This document shows, piece after piece, positions 53,757 through 64,000 of a DNA stretch of 64,000 nt. Under the pieces are notes generated by a model. It was not told the DNA's origin and searched no databases. It saw only the letters and a list, made by a program, of their open reading frames with translations. Positions within the stretch are counted from its first letter, which is position 1, and every line of letters begins with the position of its first letter. Position numbers and translations under genes: made by a program. Location of the stretch: positions 14,548,463 to 14,612,462 of the forward strand of contig JAJEKV010000010.1 in assembly GCA_021234155.1 (NCBI GenBank), written 5' to 3'. Source of the DNA: Isoetes taiwanensis. Lineage: Eukaryota > Streptophyta > Lycopodiopsida > Isoetales > Isoetaceae.

Positions 53757-53914
53757 CTACTTGTCCATTGCCTATAATTTATATTCATCGGTAGCTTTTG
53801 CTTCTCTCGTAAAAAGCTTTCCCATGATGCTAGAAACTTAGAACTATAGGTGGGCTTCATTTATCTCCTGCATATGTAGGTATTTCTAACCAGACAATAT
53901 AGCGTGACGGGGAG

Positions 53915-54306
53915 CGACAAATGCAAGCCTAGAGTAACATTAGGACCAACCTTCTGGCAAAATCTCATGCTGCAGTAGCTTTCAGATATCCACGTCTGCA
54001 AATCGACTTACAACACATTATTCGGTAAATCAGTTCTTAAAATTCGACGATTACTTCTGAGTTTATCTCTAAGCTATCAACTGATCATCTATCTCAAAAA
54101 GGCCCGCATTTAAATCTGGTTGTGGAAATCCTTTATGATTCTTTGAATTCTTGCTGTTTATTTTAAGTCCCTTCTCTTGCTAAGAATAGCCCGGTTGGGT
54201 GGAGAGCTCTGCCTTTAAGGGATGAATCTTGTACTAAGTATTGCTTTGAGCTGTGTGATTTCAGCTTAAGAATAGCTTTATGTCCATAATTCTTGAATTC
54301 GTATCA
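53915..54306 (+). repeat. Truncated LTR of unit 2
   Basis: Matches 37306-37702 at about 93%, from CGACAAATGCAAGCCT to ATTCGTATCA. The first 260 bp of the LTR are missing. The following ATAGGTATCAGAGC is the primer site. Confidence 0.88.
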
Positions 54307-57264
54307 ATAGGTATCAGAGCTAGATCTTTCAAAAAAAAATTTGTGGCAACATTATGGTGGTGCACATTTTGATGGCATATTCAACAGGTTCGTGTTACTT
54401 GGCTTCTTTTTGCTCTACTCCAATTTTTATGCGTTCGCATAGATTCATTTCTTTTAGTGTTTCTGGTATGTTGGTTTAGAAATATGTTATTCTGGATAAG
54501 AAAGAATGAATGAATGAATGATTTTTATCGTCCACGGAGACCAATCGGTCTATGGAGCCATCTATTATATGTTGCATCTTTGTGATTTTTCTTTCGATGT
54601 ACTCTTTCTAGTTGTAAAGCTTTATATTACATAGTTCTCCTCCATCGTTGTTTTTCCAAATTTCTTGATGTTTCTATTATCTTCTTTGTTTTTGGCGTTG
54701 GTCACCTATCATTTGAATACGCATATTTAAGTCAATGAGACTCGTTGAGCTATTCATTTATTGGTCACCTATCATTTTTCCAGTTGTTTGTCATGTTGTT
54801 CCCAGTTCTCCATTCTTCCCTTTAGTCATCTTATTGCAGTTGCATCCATTCCGTTGCCTCCTTTTTTTCTTCGGTATTCCTGCCTTTGTGCAACTCTTGC
54901 TCACTTTTGTATCTTTTTCGTTCTTCCATACTTTGATTCTTGGGTTACTTTTCCGCAATATGTTGGTCTCTCTAGATTCACAACATTATCTTTTCTTTTG
55001 ACATCTTAGAATTTTTTTTTTTTGATCTTGCTCTCTATATGTGCGCGGTTCGGATAATACTAATTTTTTCAGTGTTGGTCCGTCAATTTGGCTTGTTTCC
55101 TTTGTCAACTAGTATTTGGCTCTATTTTTGTTCATTCTCTATTTAGCCATTTGCTCCATGCATTCTCATTGACTTCTTTTAGTTGTTTTAGTTCCTTTTA
55201 GTTTTAAGCCCCCCTTTTTGCTCCATATGTGTTTTATTTCGTTTATTCATTGATTGTGTGGATACTTGGTTCGTTTCTTTGTTAATCCATTTGCTCAAGT
55301 TTCTTTTTAGTCTTTTCTTTTTTGTTTATTCAATTAATCTTTTGAATTGTCTTTACTCCAACAATCTTGCTTAGTCCTTTCTTCTTGGTTGTCCTCCTCA
55401 AGTGATCTATTCTAGTCATCCTTTTTGCTCATCGTGTTCTATCTTCCATGCACTTCTATTGCTCATTTTTCACTTGTTTCTCTCCCTTCAACTGCTCTGC
55501 TTCGGACTCGTTGTACCAAATTGGTTTGGCTGATCCGATGCACTGTTGTGTTTTATGACGTCAGCGAAACAGTGTTAAACAATATTGTAGCCATTGCTAA
55601 TGGTTTTATCTGTTGACTATTTTCTTTTCTTAGTGGGCACTCATATGATGGATATTTACATTCGGTGCGATTTGGTAATATGCATGAGTTGGTTTGCTTT
55701 CTTTGCATGGTTCTAGGCCACTTCGCTCATGTTTTTATCGAGTTTTAATATATATGCTATGGGAGGATCTCTGTTCTCCTCAGATTTGGTCGGTTTTCGT
55801 TCTTCATTGTTTCATCTAAACCACTTGTTTCAATTTTTTCTATTGACTTGTTCTTTTAGATCCATTTGCCACGTTGCTCCATGTTGTTCCTCATCCGATT
55901 TTTTCAAAAGTAATCCAGTTGCTCCTTGACTTCATAGTATCCTTGGTCACTTTAGTTGTATCTCTGCCCTATCCAATTTGAGCTCTAGGATTTTTCTTTT
56001 TACTTATCACATGTCCAATTTGTGTTTGTTGTCTCTACATGTTCTCATACTTCTACCGTATTTCATTTACCATTTGTTCAATTGTCTTCATTCTCTTTGG
56101 CTCGCCATTTCTATCCTAGTCCCATTTTTCGTCCATCTTTCTTGCCGAGTATTGTCTCCTTTAGCCCATTCCATCTCTTCCTTTTACTCATTTTTATTTT
56201 GACTTCTTTATTGTTTACTTTTCTTCACCACCTAGTTTTTTTTTTTTTTATTTCCCATATCATTATTCGTTCTGCCTCCCACTTATCTAGTTCCTTTCTA
56301 TCATGTGCTATTCTTCCTCTTTATGTGTTCCTCTTTATGCCTCATTCATCCCATCTACCCATTTGATGTTCGTGTATTCTAATGGTTCTTCCGGGTCTTT
56401 GTTGTTGTCTCCGTTGTTCGATTCCTTCCAATTGCCCCACATGTCCCATCAGCTCTAATGTGCACTCGGCCTCATTTTATTCCAAAGGACCCTTTGTAGA
56501 CTCGTTTTCCCTTTTTATACCATATTTCAATTTAGCTTCTTTCTTTCCATGGTGAGTAGTTTCAAGATTTGTTCCTTCTATCGCCAACATATGTCTTATT
56601 ATAGGACCCATCCTAGAATGCCACGGTTCTATTGTGATTGCAATAGAACTGACATTCCTTGGATGGGGCGCTTTTTGTCATATCTCCTATTTATTCAAAA
56701 TTTCTTCATTTTTTCAGCCATTGGCATTCTCTTGAGCTAGATTTTCTCCTTCTCCTCTAGGCCAATTAGTCTCCGTGGATGCTAAAACCTATTCTATTCT
56801 ATTCTATCCTACTAGTTTTCCTCATCCTCCCTCCCTTGATGGTTGTTCGCTTTTTTCATTTCTTGTCTATATTCTTTAAAAGTGCAATCTTCATTTTTTT
56901 TCTTGGTATGGTTCTATAGCCTTTAAGCCAAGTAGTTCATTCTAGACAGAGATTCTAGCCTCTCCGAGGCATAATTCATTTTTCATTTTTTCTAAGGTAG
57001 CCATGTAGCCCAAAGCAAAGACTAATCGGATATTTTTTCCCACATGGTTATTCCGCTGGATGGGTCATCACCAAACATAGATAAACATATACTAAGGATG
57101 AAATCTTTTCTTGGAATAGGGTTTCCTTTGGATGGAAAAAAAAAACACTAACTAGAAAGACTCAAAAAATTATGCTATGGTTCCTTTATCACAGCAACAA
57201 TATCTATAGATTGCCCCAAGCCTGCCCTACTACGAGTTCTTTCTCTCTCCCTTGCTCCCACGTC

Positions 57265-57600
57265 CACTCATCGAGCAGCACCATATCACCAACATGCCAA
57301 TTTCTAGAGTATACAAATAGAGGTTGCAAAGAAGAGAATCCAACAGACCGCGACAAAAAGGAAGGGAAGCCTTGAACAAACATGTCAATTTTTTGATGGT
57401 TAAATTTTTTGATGTCAATTTCTAGTGTATACAAATAGAGGTTGCAAAGAAGGGAACCCAACAGATGTCGACAAAAAGGGAAGCCTTGCATAAACATGTC
57501 AATTTTTTTGGTGTAATGAAGCAGGCCCGTGCTTTTGCAAGACGAACTAGAAATAATTATATATTGGTAAGGTGACCCATAAATGAATAGCTCAATGGGT
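57265..57600 (+). repeat. Tandem repeat of about 120 bp, two copies
   Basis: CAATTTCTAGAGTATACAAA ... GGTTGCAAAGAAGAGAATCC ... GGAAGCCTTG...ACATGTCAATTTTTT occurs at about 57295 and 57415. Related copies lie at 59943-60190. These are the same family in two places 2.6 kb apart, both in or next to unit 2. Confidence 0.85.
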
Positions 57601-57818
57601 ATCATTGACTTAAGTATGTGTATCCAACTAAAAAAGTAAAGTCAAAGAAGGTTCATAACTTGTAAACAATGCCCATAGCAATTCCAACGCCAAAAACAAG
57701 ATAGATAACATCTAAGAAATTTGGAAAACAACGATGGAGGAGAACTATGTAATATAAAGCTTTACAACTAGAAAGAGTACACCGAAAGAAAAATCACAAA
57801 GGTACAACATATAATAGA

Positions 57819-57877
57819 TGGTTCCATAGATCGATTGGTCCGTGGACGATAAAAATCATTCATTCTTTCTTTCTTTC
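57819..57877 (+). mobile_element. Non-LTR retroelement 3' hairpin block, plus orientation
   Basis: GATGGTTCCATAGATCGATT and GGTCCGTGGACGATAAAAA are followed by (ATTC)/(TTTC) repeats to 57877. It is the inverted counterpart of 54481-54560; the stem is weakened here (GATC against GGTC). Confidence 0.65.
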
Positions 57878-59603
57878 TTATCCAGACTAATATATTTCTG
57901 AACCAACAAACCAGAAACACTAAAAGAAATGAACCTATACGAATGCATAAAATTGAGTAGAGCAAGAAGAAACCAAGTAACATGAACCTGTTGAATATGC
58001 CATCAAAATGTGCACATCACCGTAATGCTACCACAAGCAGTCTCCAAAGAAAAATTGCGATAGAAGAACTACAAACTGCCTCTAAAGGCAATGATATACA
58101 ACCTAAAAACTAAAAATGGGAGATAAGTGCAATACCCGCTAGTACATGCCCACCAAATGGGAAACACCCAACAAACCATCAGATGTGGTATTCCCAGAAA
58201 AACATTAGATAGACTAATCAATTTGAAAGCGGCCTGACATGGACCAGTACGCTATGTGAAATAAACTAAGAACAAAGGGCAACAACCTGATGAGTTATGT
58301 CTATTGTCAAGTAAGAATCCCATAGAAGAATCCCAAAACTAAAACCAATATCTCGGTCAAAAACACAAGACTACCTCAGGGACATCTATAAAAGACACGC
58401 ACAAAAGTGATGCAAAAACCAACCCCCTAACCATGGAGCATTACACAATACAACATGCTAAACTAATCACAATAAGTTAAAAGCCCAAAGCACAAATGAC
58501 AATAAGAAAGTTAAAAGGGGCAAATGATTAACGACAAAACAAAGTTGTAAGTCCGTACACAATAGTTGGACATGCAATCTATTAAACTAGGTATAAAATA
58601 TGACATAAGGGAGGTCAGATCCTAAACCCCTAGGCCTCCTAGATGGAGAATAAACACATGCTGAGCCCATAGCACATTATAGCCCAATGCAAATTTCATC
58701 ACTCACGTAGCAGCTAAAAGAAATATGAAAATAAAAAACGTACCTAAATTGTGCTCGAAAAAATTTACAAAAAATCAGGAAAGCGAAGTATAACCTATCT
58801 AGAGCAATTGAATGAAACGAGAATACAACAACATAGCTAGGTTGTGCTCGAAAGAATCCACCAAAACATAGAAGGGCGAATATTAGGAAACCAAAATAAA
58901 AACATACCTAGACGGAACTCATAAGGCAGATGAATGAGAAAACAAAAACATACCCAGGTTGCGCTCAAAAAACCACAAAAAATTATATAACTTACCTAGA
59001 TTGATTGAATGAAATGAGAAAACAACAATATATCAAGGTTCCCCTTGAAAAAATTCACCAAAACATTGAAGGGCCAACATTAGGAAAATGAAATAATACC
59101 TAGTCAAACTCACGTAGGCGGATGAATGATATGAGAAAACAAACCATATCTAGGTTGTGCTCAAAAAATCCACAAAAATTGGCGGGTGACCACCGTTAGA
59201 AGACTTAAATATCACATACCAAGGCAATTGAATGATAGGAGAGTACAACAACATATCTAGCCAAATTAACATACAACACATCTTATGGGCAACAACCATT
59301 AAGGATAAGAGATGTCTTGCAGTTAATTTGAGGATTAAAGCCTAGATCTCTACAAAAGAAATGCCTCAAAATAGGACTATACTCATATAGGTCTCTACAA
59401 CAACCAAGAAAGGCCCGACTAGACCATACATGAAATGCAATGGTGCGATTAATGAAATACAAAATATACCTAGGTTGCGCTCGAGGAAATCCACAAAAAT
59501 CGGCGGGTGGACGTTAGGAAGACGAAATATCATATAACACGGCAATTGAATTGACGAGAATACAACAACATATCTTGCCAAAAATTGATGAAGACATTTC
59601 GTC

Positions 59604-59725
59604 TCGATTGATTCAATCTCCTCTTACATTTAATTTTGGGCAGACTACTTTAAGATGTGGTCCTCCACAATAGAAACATCCTCTTTTCTTTGGAAAAGAT
59701 CTATCATGTTAATTTTCCCATCATG
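59604..59725 (-). pseudogene. gag zinc-knuckle remnant in unit 2
   Basis: Copy of 53170-53290. On the minus strand a frame with FYCGGPHLK and CPKIKCKRRLNQS is readable. The main gag domain present in unit 1 is replaced here by about 100 bp leading to the inverted primer site. Confidence 0.6.
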
Positions 59726-59825
59726 ATTTTTGGGCTTTCCGCAAAGCTTGGGGCAACTATGTTCATGGCTTAGTTGTATTGATCTACAGGAATGTTAAAT
59801 ACATTTTGGGCCATTGTACAAGAAT

Positions 59826-59897
59826 TTTTTTGAAAGACCTAGCTCTGATACCTATTGATACGAATCCAAGAATTATGGACATAAAGCTATTCTTAAG
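59826..59897 (-). repeat. Inverted LTR end plus primer site
   Basis: Reverse complement of 37661-37730: on the minus strand the sequence runs from TTAAGAATAGCTTTATGTCC through ATTCGTATCA and AGGTATCAGAGC to TCTTTCAAAAAAATT. The LTR is cut off at 59897. It gives the gag remnants an upstream LTR in the right orientation. Confidence 0.88.
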
Positions 59898-60379
59898 TTG
59901 TTCTTTCTCTTTCTCTTGCTCCCACGTCCACTATATGACCAACATGTCAATTTCTGGGGTATACAAATAGAGGTTGCAAAGAAGAGAATCCAACAGACCT
60001 CGACAAAAAGGAAGGGAAGCCTTGTACAAACATGTCAATTTTTTGATGGTGTAAATGAAGCAAGTCACTCCCCAAGCACCACCATATCACCAACATGCCA
60101 ATTTCTAGGGTATACAAATAGAATCCAGCAGACATCGACAAAAAGGGAAGCCTTGCACAAACATGCCAATCTTTTGCTGGTGTAAATAAAGCAGGTCCGT
60201 GCTTTTGCAAGACGAACCAGAAATAATTATATATGTGCGTTGATTATTGGTAAGGCAGAAAGGGAAATGCTACATTACATTACACTCAACAAGAGATAAA
60301 TTTGTTTCCTTCTATACAATTACGTCCACTACAAAATCCCAAAATAAATTACACTGAGAACCCTGGTGTGCAAGCACCT
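59898..60379 (+). repeat. Tandem repeat of about 150 bp and short unique spacer
   Basis: Two copies of the ATACAAATAGA-GGAAGCCTTG family (59943 and 60096). The second ends GTGCTTTTGCAAGACGAACC as does the array at 57.5 kb. 60250-60379 is unique and leads into the kinase upstream duplicon. Confidence 0.8.
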
Positions 60380-61847
60380 TATGATTATTATTGTAAGAAC
60401 TTGCAGCCACAGCCAAAAAACATGTCAAAATTCAAGAGCATTGGAGATATACAGCAAATAGCAAATACTGATGTCATCTTACTATCTCTCTCTTCAAAAC
60501 CAAATGGTTAAAAGCTCATGACTGGATATGTGGATGGTTACAATCTGTACACCAATGTCCATGTCCAATGACATCATAACGTTGCTGAACTTGCTGATAC
60601 TTGAAAATAGATGTGAACCCCAGACAATAGGAGGTACAAGTAAGATTTCAGAAATACATTACGAACACATGGTACAGAGATGCAACCAAGATTAATTACC
60701 TGGTGCATAAATCAGTAGATGCAACCAAGATAAATCAGTAGTAACCTGCACAAGAAAGAAGATTGAAGCGGTTGATTGAACGATAAGAGAAGAATGCAGC
60801 AACTTGTTGCCTCCAACTGACCATGGAATTCTCGTAACTTCAGGTCCCATCTAAGCAAAAACAGTTAGACAAAACAGGAGCTCCTATAAGCAACTTCCCT
60901 AAAAGTCTGCAGAACATTTTATGGCCATCCCACCTCACTTCGCTCAATGCAATGAAAATCTTACATGAGCATTGCTTTGTTGATGACCTTTTGGTAGATG
61001 AAGAATATAGATAGTAGCTAGTAATGTTATTATGAGCGGCAAGCTTCCAGAATGGCCACTGAGAGGACAGAATGTCTACATATTGTATCAGCACTGTAGA
61101 TCCCATTCTCTGAGGATAAAGACTGAAGCCCTAGTTAATCGTGTAGTTTATAAAGCCTACTATGCCTTTCAATGTTTATAGCTCTCTTTGAGGGTCCATG
61201 CCGATGGAATTCAATCAATACTTCTGATGGCCACTAAGGAAAAAGTACTGCTTTCATCTATTTAGGACGCCAGATACTTATTATGCCATGACAAATGAAG
61301 TGGCTTCTTGATGGACAGATCATGATATAAGCCACGTTTGGCTTAAATGAGTGAAACCCTGCTCTATCTTGACGAAATTCAAGACATGCAAACATAAAAA
61401 ATAGAAAAATAAACAGGAATGACATACTTGCTAAGAATATGACATAACAGTAGATATATCAAAGCCAGAAAGAGATTGCCAAAACATAACCTTGAACATA
61501 AGCGAGATCTGTCTCCAACAACATGACTGCCTTTGAAATCTTTTAAGTAACTTTTAAGCCTTGAAAGAAATAGATACCCAACTATGCTGAACCTAGAATT
61601 CTTGGAAGGAAAATTTTCTTGTTGAACAAGTCCCATTCAGTCACGCACGTCGAACTGGACTGGAATGCGAAGCAAAATGGAAAAGGTCTCCTCCTTCCTT
61701 TACCTATGTAAAGCATAAACCCATTTTTTTATCCTATACGTCAGCCATCTTGGACAAAAGGCCAAAAGGCAGAAGGGACATGGAAAATGCGAAAGGAAAA
61801 AGAGGTCGAATCTTCGGTTAACCTATTTAAGCATTCTTAGGTCTGAA
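60380..61847 (+). repeat. Adenylate kinase upstream duplicon, copy 2, promoter without gene
   Basis: Matches 9234-10681 at about 96%, including the core promoter (TTAACCTATTTAAGCATTC at 61818-61836). It lacks 16 bp near 60455 and carries an extra 24 bp near 61180. Exactly where the leader would begin (GGTCTGAA) the sequence switches to the start of another duplicon, sharing TGAA (61844-61847) with it. The promoter therefore faces non-coding DNA. Confidence 0.93.
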
Positions 61848-64000
61848 AAGATGCCTCAAAGGAGTACGTCAAATCCGGTTGTGATGCGTATTGCACTCTC
61901 CTGACGTTGTCCACTGTAAAGTAACGAAATTCATTCAATTGTTCTGCAAGAGATGTGTTATGTTTGATAACAGTTCCATGATCTCTGTGTAACACTGTGT
62001 GCATTCGAAGTCCAAAACTTAAGTTAGGGTGACTAGTGCATGGTTGATCATATTGATGAGAACTTCATTTGCAATTTTTTGTTTACATATGACGGTTGAG
62101 CAAACTTTGAAACAATCCCCTTGAACATCTAAGTAGTAACAAATACGAATTTCACATTGAGTTCACCATCAAATGCAGTTTCTAATTGGCTTTGCTTTGT
62201 ACTTCCAACTTGGAAGTAGCACTCAAATCTCTGCTATGTTGGACAAATTTTAAAGGTTTGAAAATTCCAACTTAGATAGTAATGGTAACTATTGTGCCTA
62301 GAAAATAATGCCCATATGATCCATTGTTTCAATATTGCATGCTACTTCAAGCATAAATGTTCACAAGTATAGTGCATAGCTCCAACTTGACCAACTGCAC
62401 AAACCCTAAGCCATTACGAAAACATGGAAATAAAAGTGGCTTAGGCAATATATTGTGATTAAAATCTAATGTCTAGAAGTTGTAACGATAATCTTACCTT
62501 TAGTAAAGACTTCATAGTTGTAGTCTTTTCTACTGATGTGTGTCATGAAGGATGTAAATGTTAAGTGGTGGGATGTAAATTGTTGCATGGTTAAAAATGG
62601 TTACAAATACATATACAACGCAGGATGAGATCTCCCTCCTTTGACAACGCATTATATCTGTGTTCTTCCATGAATAAGCCGTCAAAAACCTCAACCAGTA
62701 ACCTAAATTCCAAACATTTGATTACTCAGTTCCACCCATTCACATGTCCTCAAATAATGTGGTCCATGAAATCTTAAACTGCCAGAAACCTAAAACAGTA
62801 AGCTAAATTCCATGCACTCGATTACTCAGTTCCACCCATTCACATGTCCTCAAATAATGCCGCATGCACGACACACGTTCTAGTGATTATTATTGTAAGG
62901 ACTTGCAGCCACAGCCAAAAACATGTCAAAATTCAAGAGCATTGGAGATATACAGCAAAGGAATTATCTACAAATAGCAAATACTAATGTCGTCTTACTA
63001 TCTCTCTCTTCAAAACCAAATGCTTAAAAGCTCCTGACTGAATATGTGGATGGTTACAATCTGTACACCAATGTCCATGTCCAATGACATCATAACGTTG
63101 CTTAACTTGCTGATACTTGAAAATAGATGTGAACCCCAGACAATAGGAGGTACAAGTAAGATTTCAGAAATACATTACGAACACATAGTACAGAGATGCA
63201 ACCAAGATTAATTACCTGATGCATAAATCAGTAGATGCAACCAAGATAAATCAGTAGTAACCTGCACAAGAAAGAAGATTGAAGCGGTTGATTGAACGAT
63301 AAGAGAAGAATGCAGCAACTTGTTGCCTCCAACTGACCATGGAATTCTCGTAACTTCAGGTCCCATCTAAGCAAAAACAGTTAGACAAAACAGGAGCTCC
63401 TATAAGCAACTTCCTAAAATCTGCAGAACATTATATGGCCATCCCACCTCACTTCGCTCAATGCAATGAAAATCTTACATGAGCATTGCTTCGTTGATGA
63501 CCTTTTGGTAGATGAAGAATATAGATAGTAGCTAGTAATGTTATTATGAGTGGCAAGATTCCAGAAATGGCCACTGAGAGGACAGAATATCTACATATTG
63601 TAGCAGCACTGTAGATCCCATTCTCTGAGGATAAAGACTGAAGTCCTAGTTAATCGTGTAGTTTATAGAGCCTACTATGCCTTTCAATGCCGATGGAATT
63701 CAATCAATACTTCTGATGGCCAATAAGGAAAAGGTACTGTTTTCATCTATTCAGGACGCCAGATACTTATTATGCCATGACAAGTGAAGTGAAGTGGCTT
63801 CTGGATGGACAGATCATGATATAGGCCACGTTTGGCTTAAAGGAGTGAAATCCTGCTGCTACCTTGACGAAATTCAAGACATGCAAACATGAAAAATAAA
63901 AAATAAACAGGAATGACATACTTGCTAAGAATATGACATAATAGTAGATATTTCAAAGCCAGAAAGAGATTGCCAAAATATAACCTTGAACATAAGCAAG
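61844..64000 (+). repeat. Adenylate kinase upstream duplicon, copy 3, runs off window
   Basis: Matches 8188-10353 with very few differences (about 98-99%), closer to copy 1 than copy 2 is. It keeps the CTCAGTTCCACCCATTCACATG double block and the 52-codon minus frame. If colinearity continues, a kinase ATG would lie near position 64347, beyond the window. Confidence 0.93.

Larger units (their letters stand above)
54307..59603 (+). mobile_element. Unit 2 interior of the non-coding LTR element
   Basis: 54307-55720 matches unit 1 at 37703-38840; 55730-57050 matches 49067-50780; 58140-59603 matches 51640-53169. 57600-58030 is an inverted copy of about 54340-54730 (GTACTCTTTCTAGTTGTAAA and its complement at 57765). 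The boundary at about 55720 is the empty site for the 10.2-kb insertion. The non-LTR hairpin block is present at 54522-54560. No coding sequence. Confidence 0.8.

Noticed and set aside
61379-61636. 85-codon minus-strand frame in the kinase upstream duplicon
   Set aside because: Not maintained in the other two duplicon copies and no family features.

Overview
The window is nuclear DNA of a land plant with a large, repeat-rich genome. The evidence is a chloroplast-type adenylate kinase, Ty1/copia and Ty3-type LTR retrotransposon remains with initiator-tRNA-Met primer binding sites, a hAT transposon, TTTAGGG-like repeats, splice-site-like junctions and very low gene density. A fern, lycophyte or gymnosperm would fit the bloated intergenic space, but the sequence alone does not decide the lineage. 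Most reading frames in the window are chance frames in AT-rich or pyrimidine-rich DNA. Only one gene looks intact: the adenylate kinase at 10700-11596.

Layout. 1-4.1 kb: a broken centromeric-type histone H3 fragment at the left edge, a tandem array of 57-bp hairpin repeats, a frameshifted coiled-coil gene of unknown function on the minus strand, and a 52-bp palindrome. 4.1-22.5 kb: an adenylate kinase cluster with a P-loop-less pseudogene (4.1 kb), the intact gene (10.7 kb) and a 3' fragment (20.1 kb). The last two share about 2 kb of 3' flank, including a 2.37-kb hAT transposon with clear terminal inverted repeats and 8-bp target duplications. Between them lie about 3.3 kb of pyrimidine-rich DNA and a non-LTR retroelement 3' end with a (GATAA)n tail. 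22.5-29.5 kb: fragments resembling an FCP1-type phosphatase and an Ulp1-type protease, then a nearly complete but dead copia element (23133-28101), then a decayed DDE-type transposase-like gene on the minus strand. 29.5-37 kb: mostly empty, with short repeats and two weak minus-strand reading frames.

37-60 kb is a nested retroelement complex. A large, mostly non-coding LTR element (LTR about 657 bp, primer site, pyrimidine-rich internal region, antisense Ty3-type gag remains) is present in two rearranged tandem copies (37.0-53.9 kb and 53.9-59.9 kb). The first copy is interrupted by a 10.2-kb minus-strand LTR element (38845-49061). The second copy preserves the empty site, so the insertion and its 5-bp duplication can be read directly. 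The inserted element is odd: its 3' end is capped by an inverted piece of its own LTR, so both outer ends carry the same U3-type terminus. 60.4-64 kb: two further copies of the adenylate kinase upstream region, the first cut off exactly between promoter and coding region, the second running off the window edge.

The window therefore records local amplification of an adenylate kinase locus, repeated retroelement invasion, and rearrangement of both. No operons, CRISPR arrays or functional RNA genes were seen.
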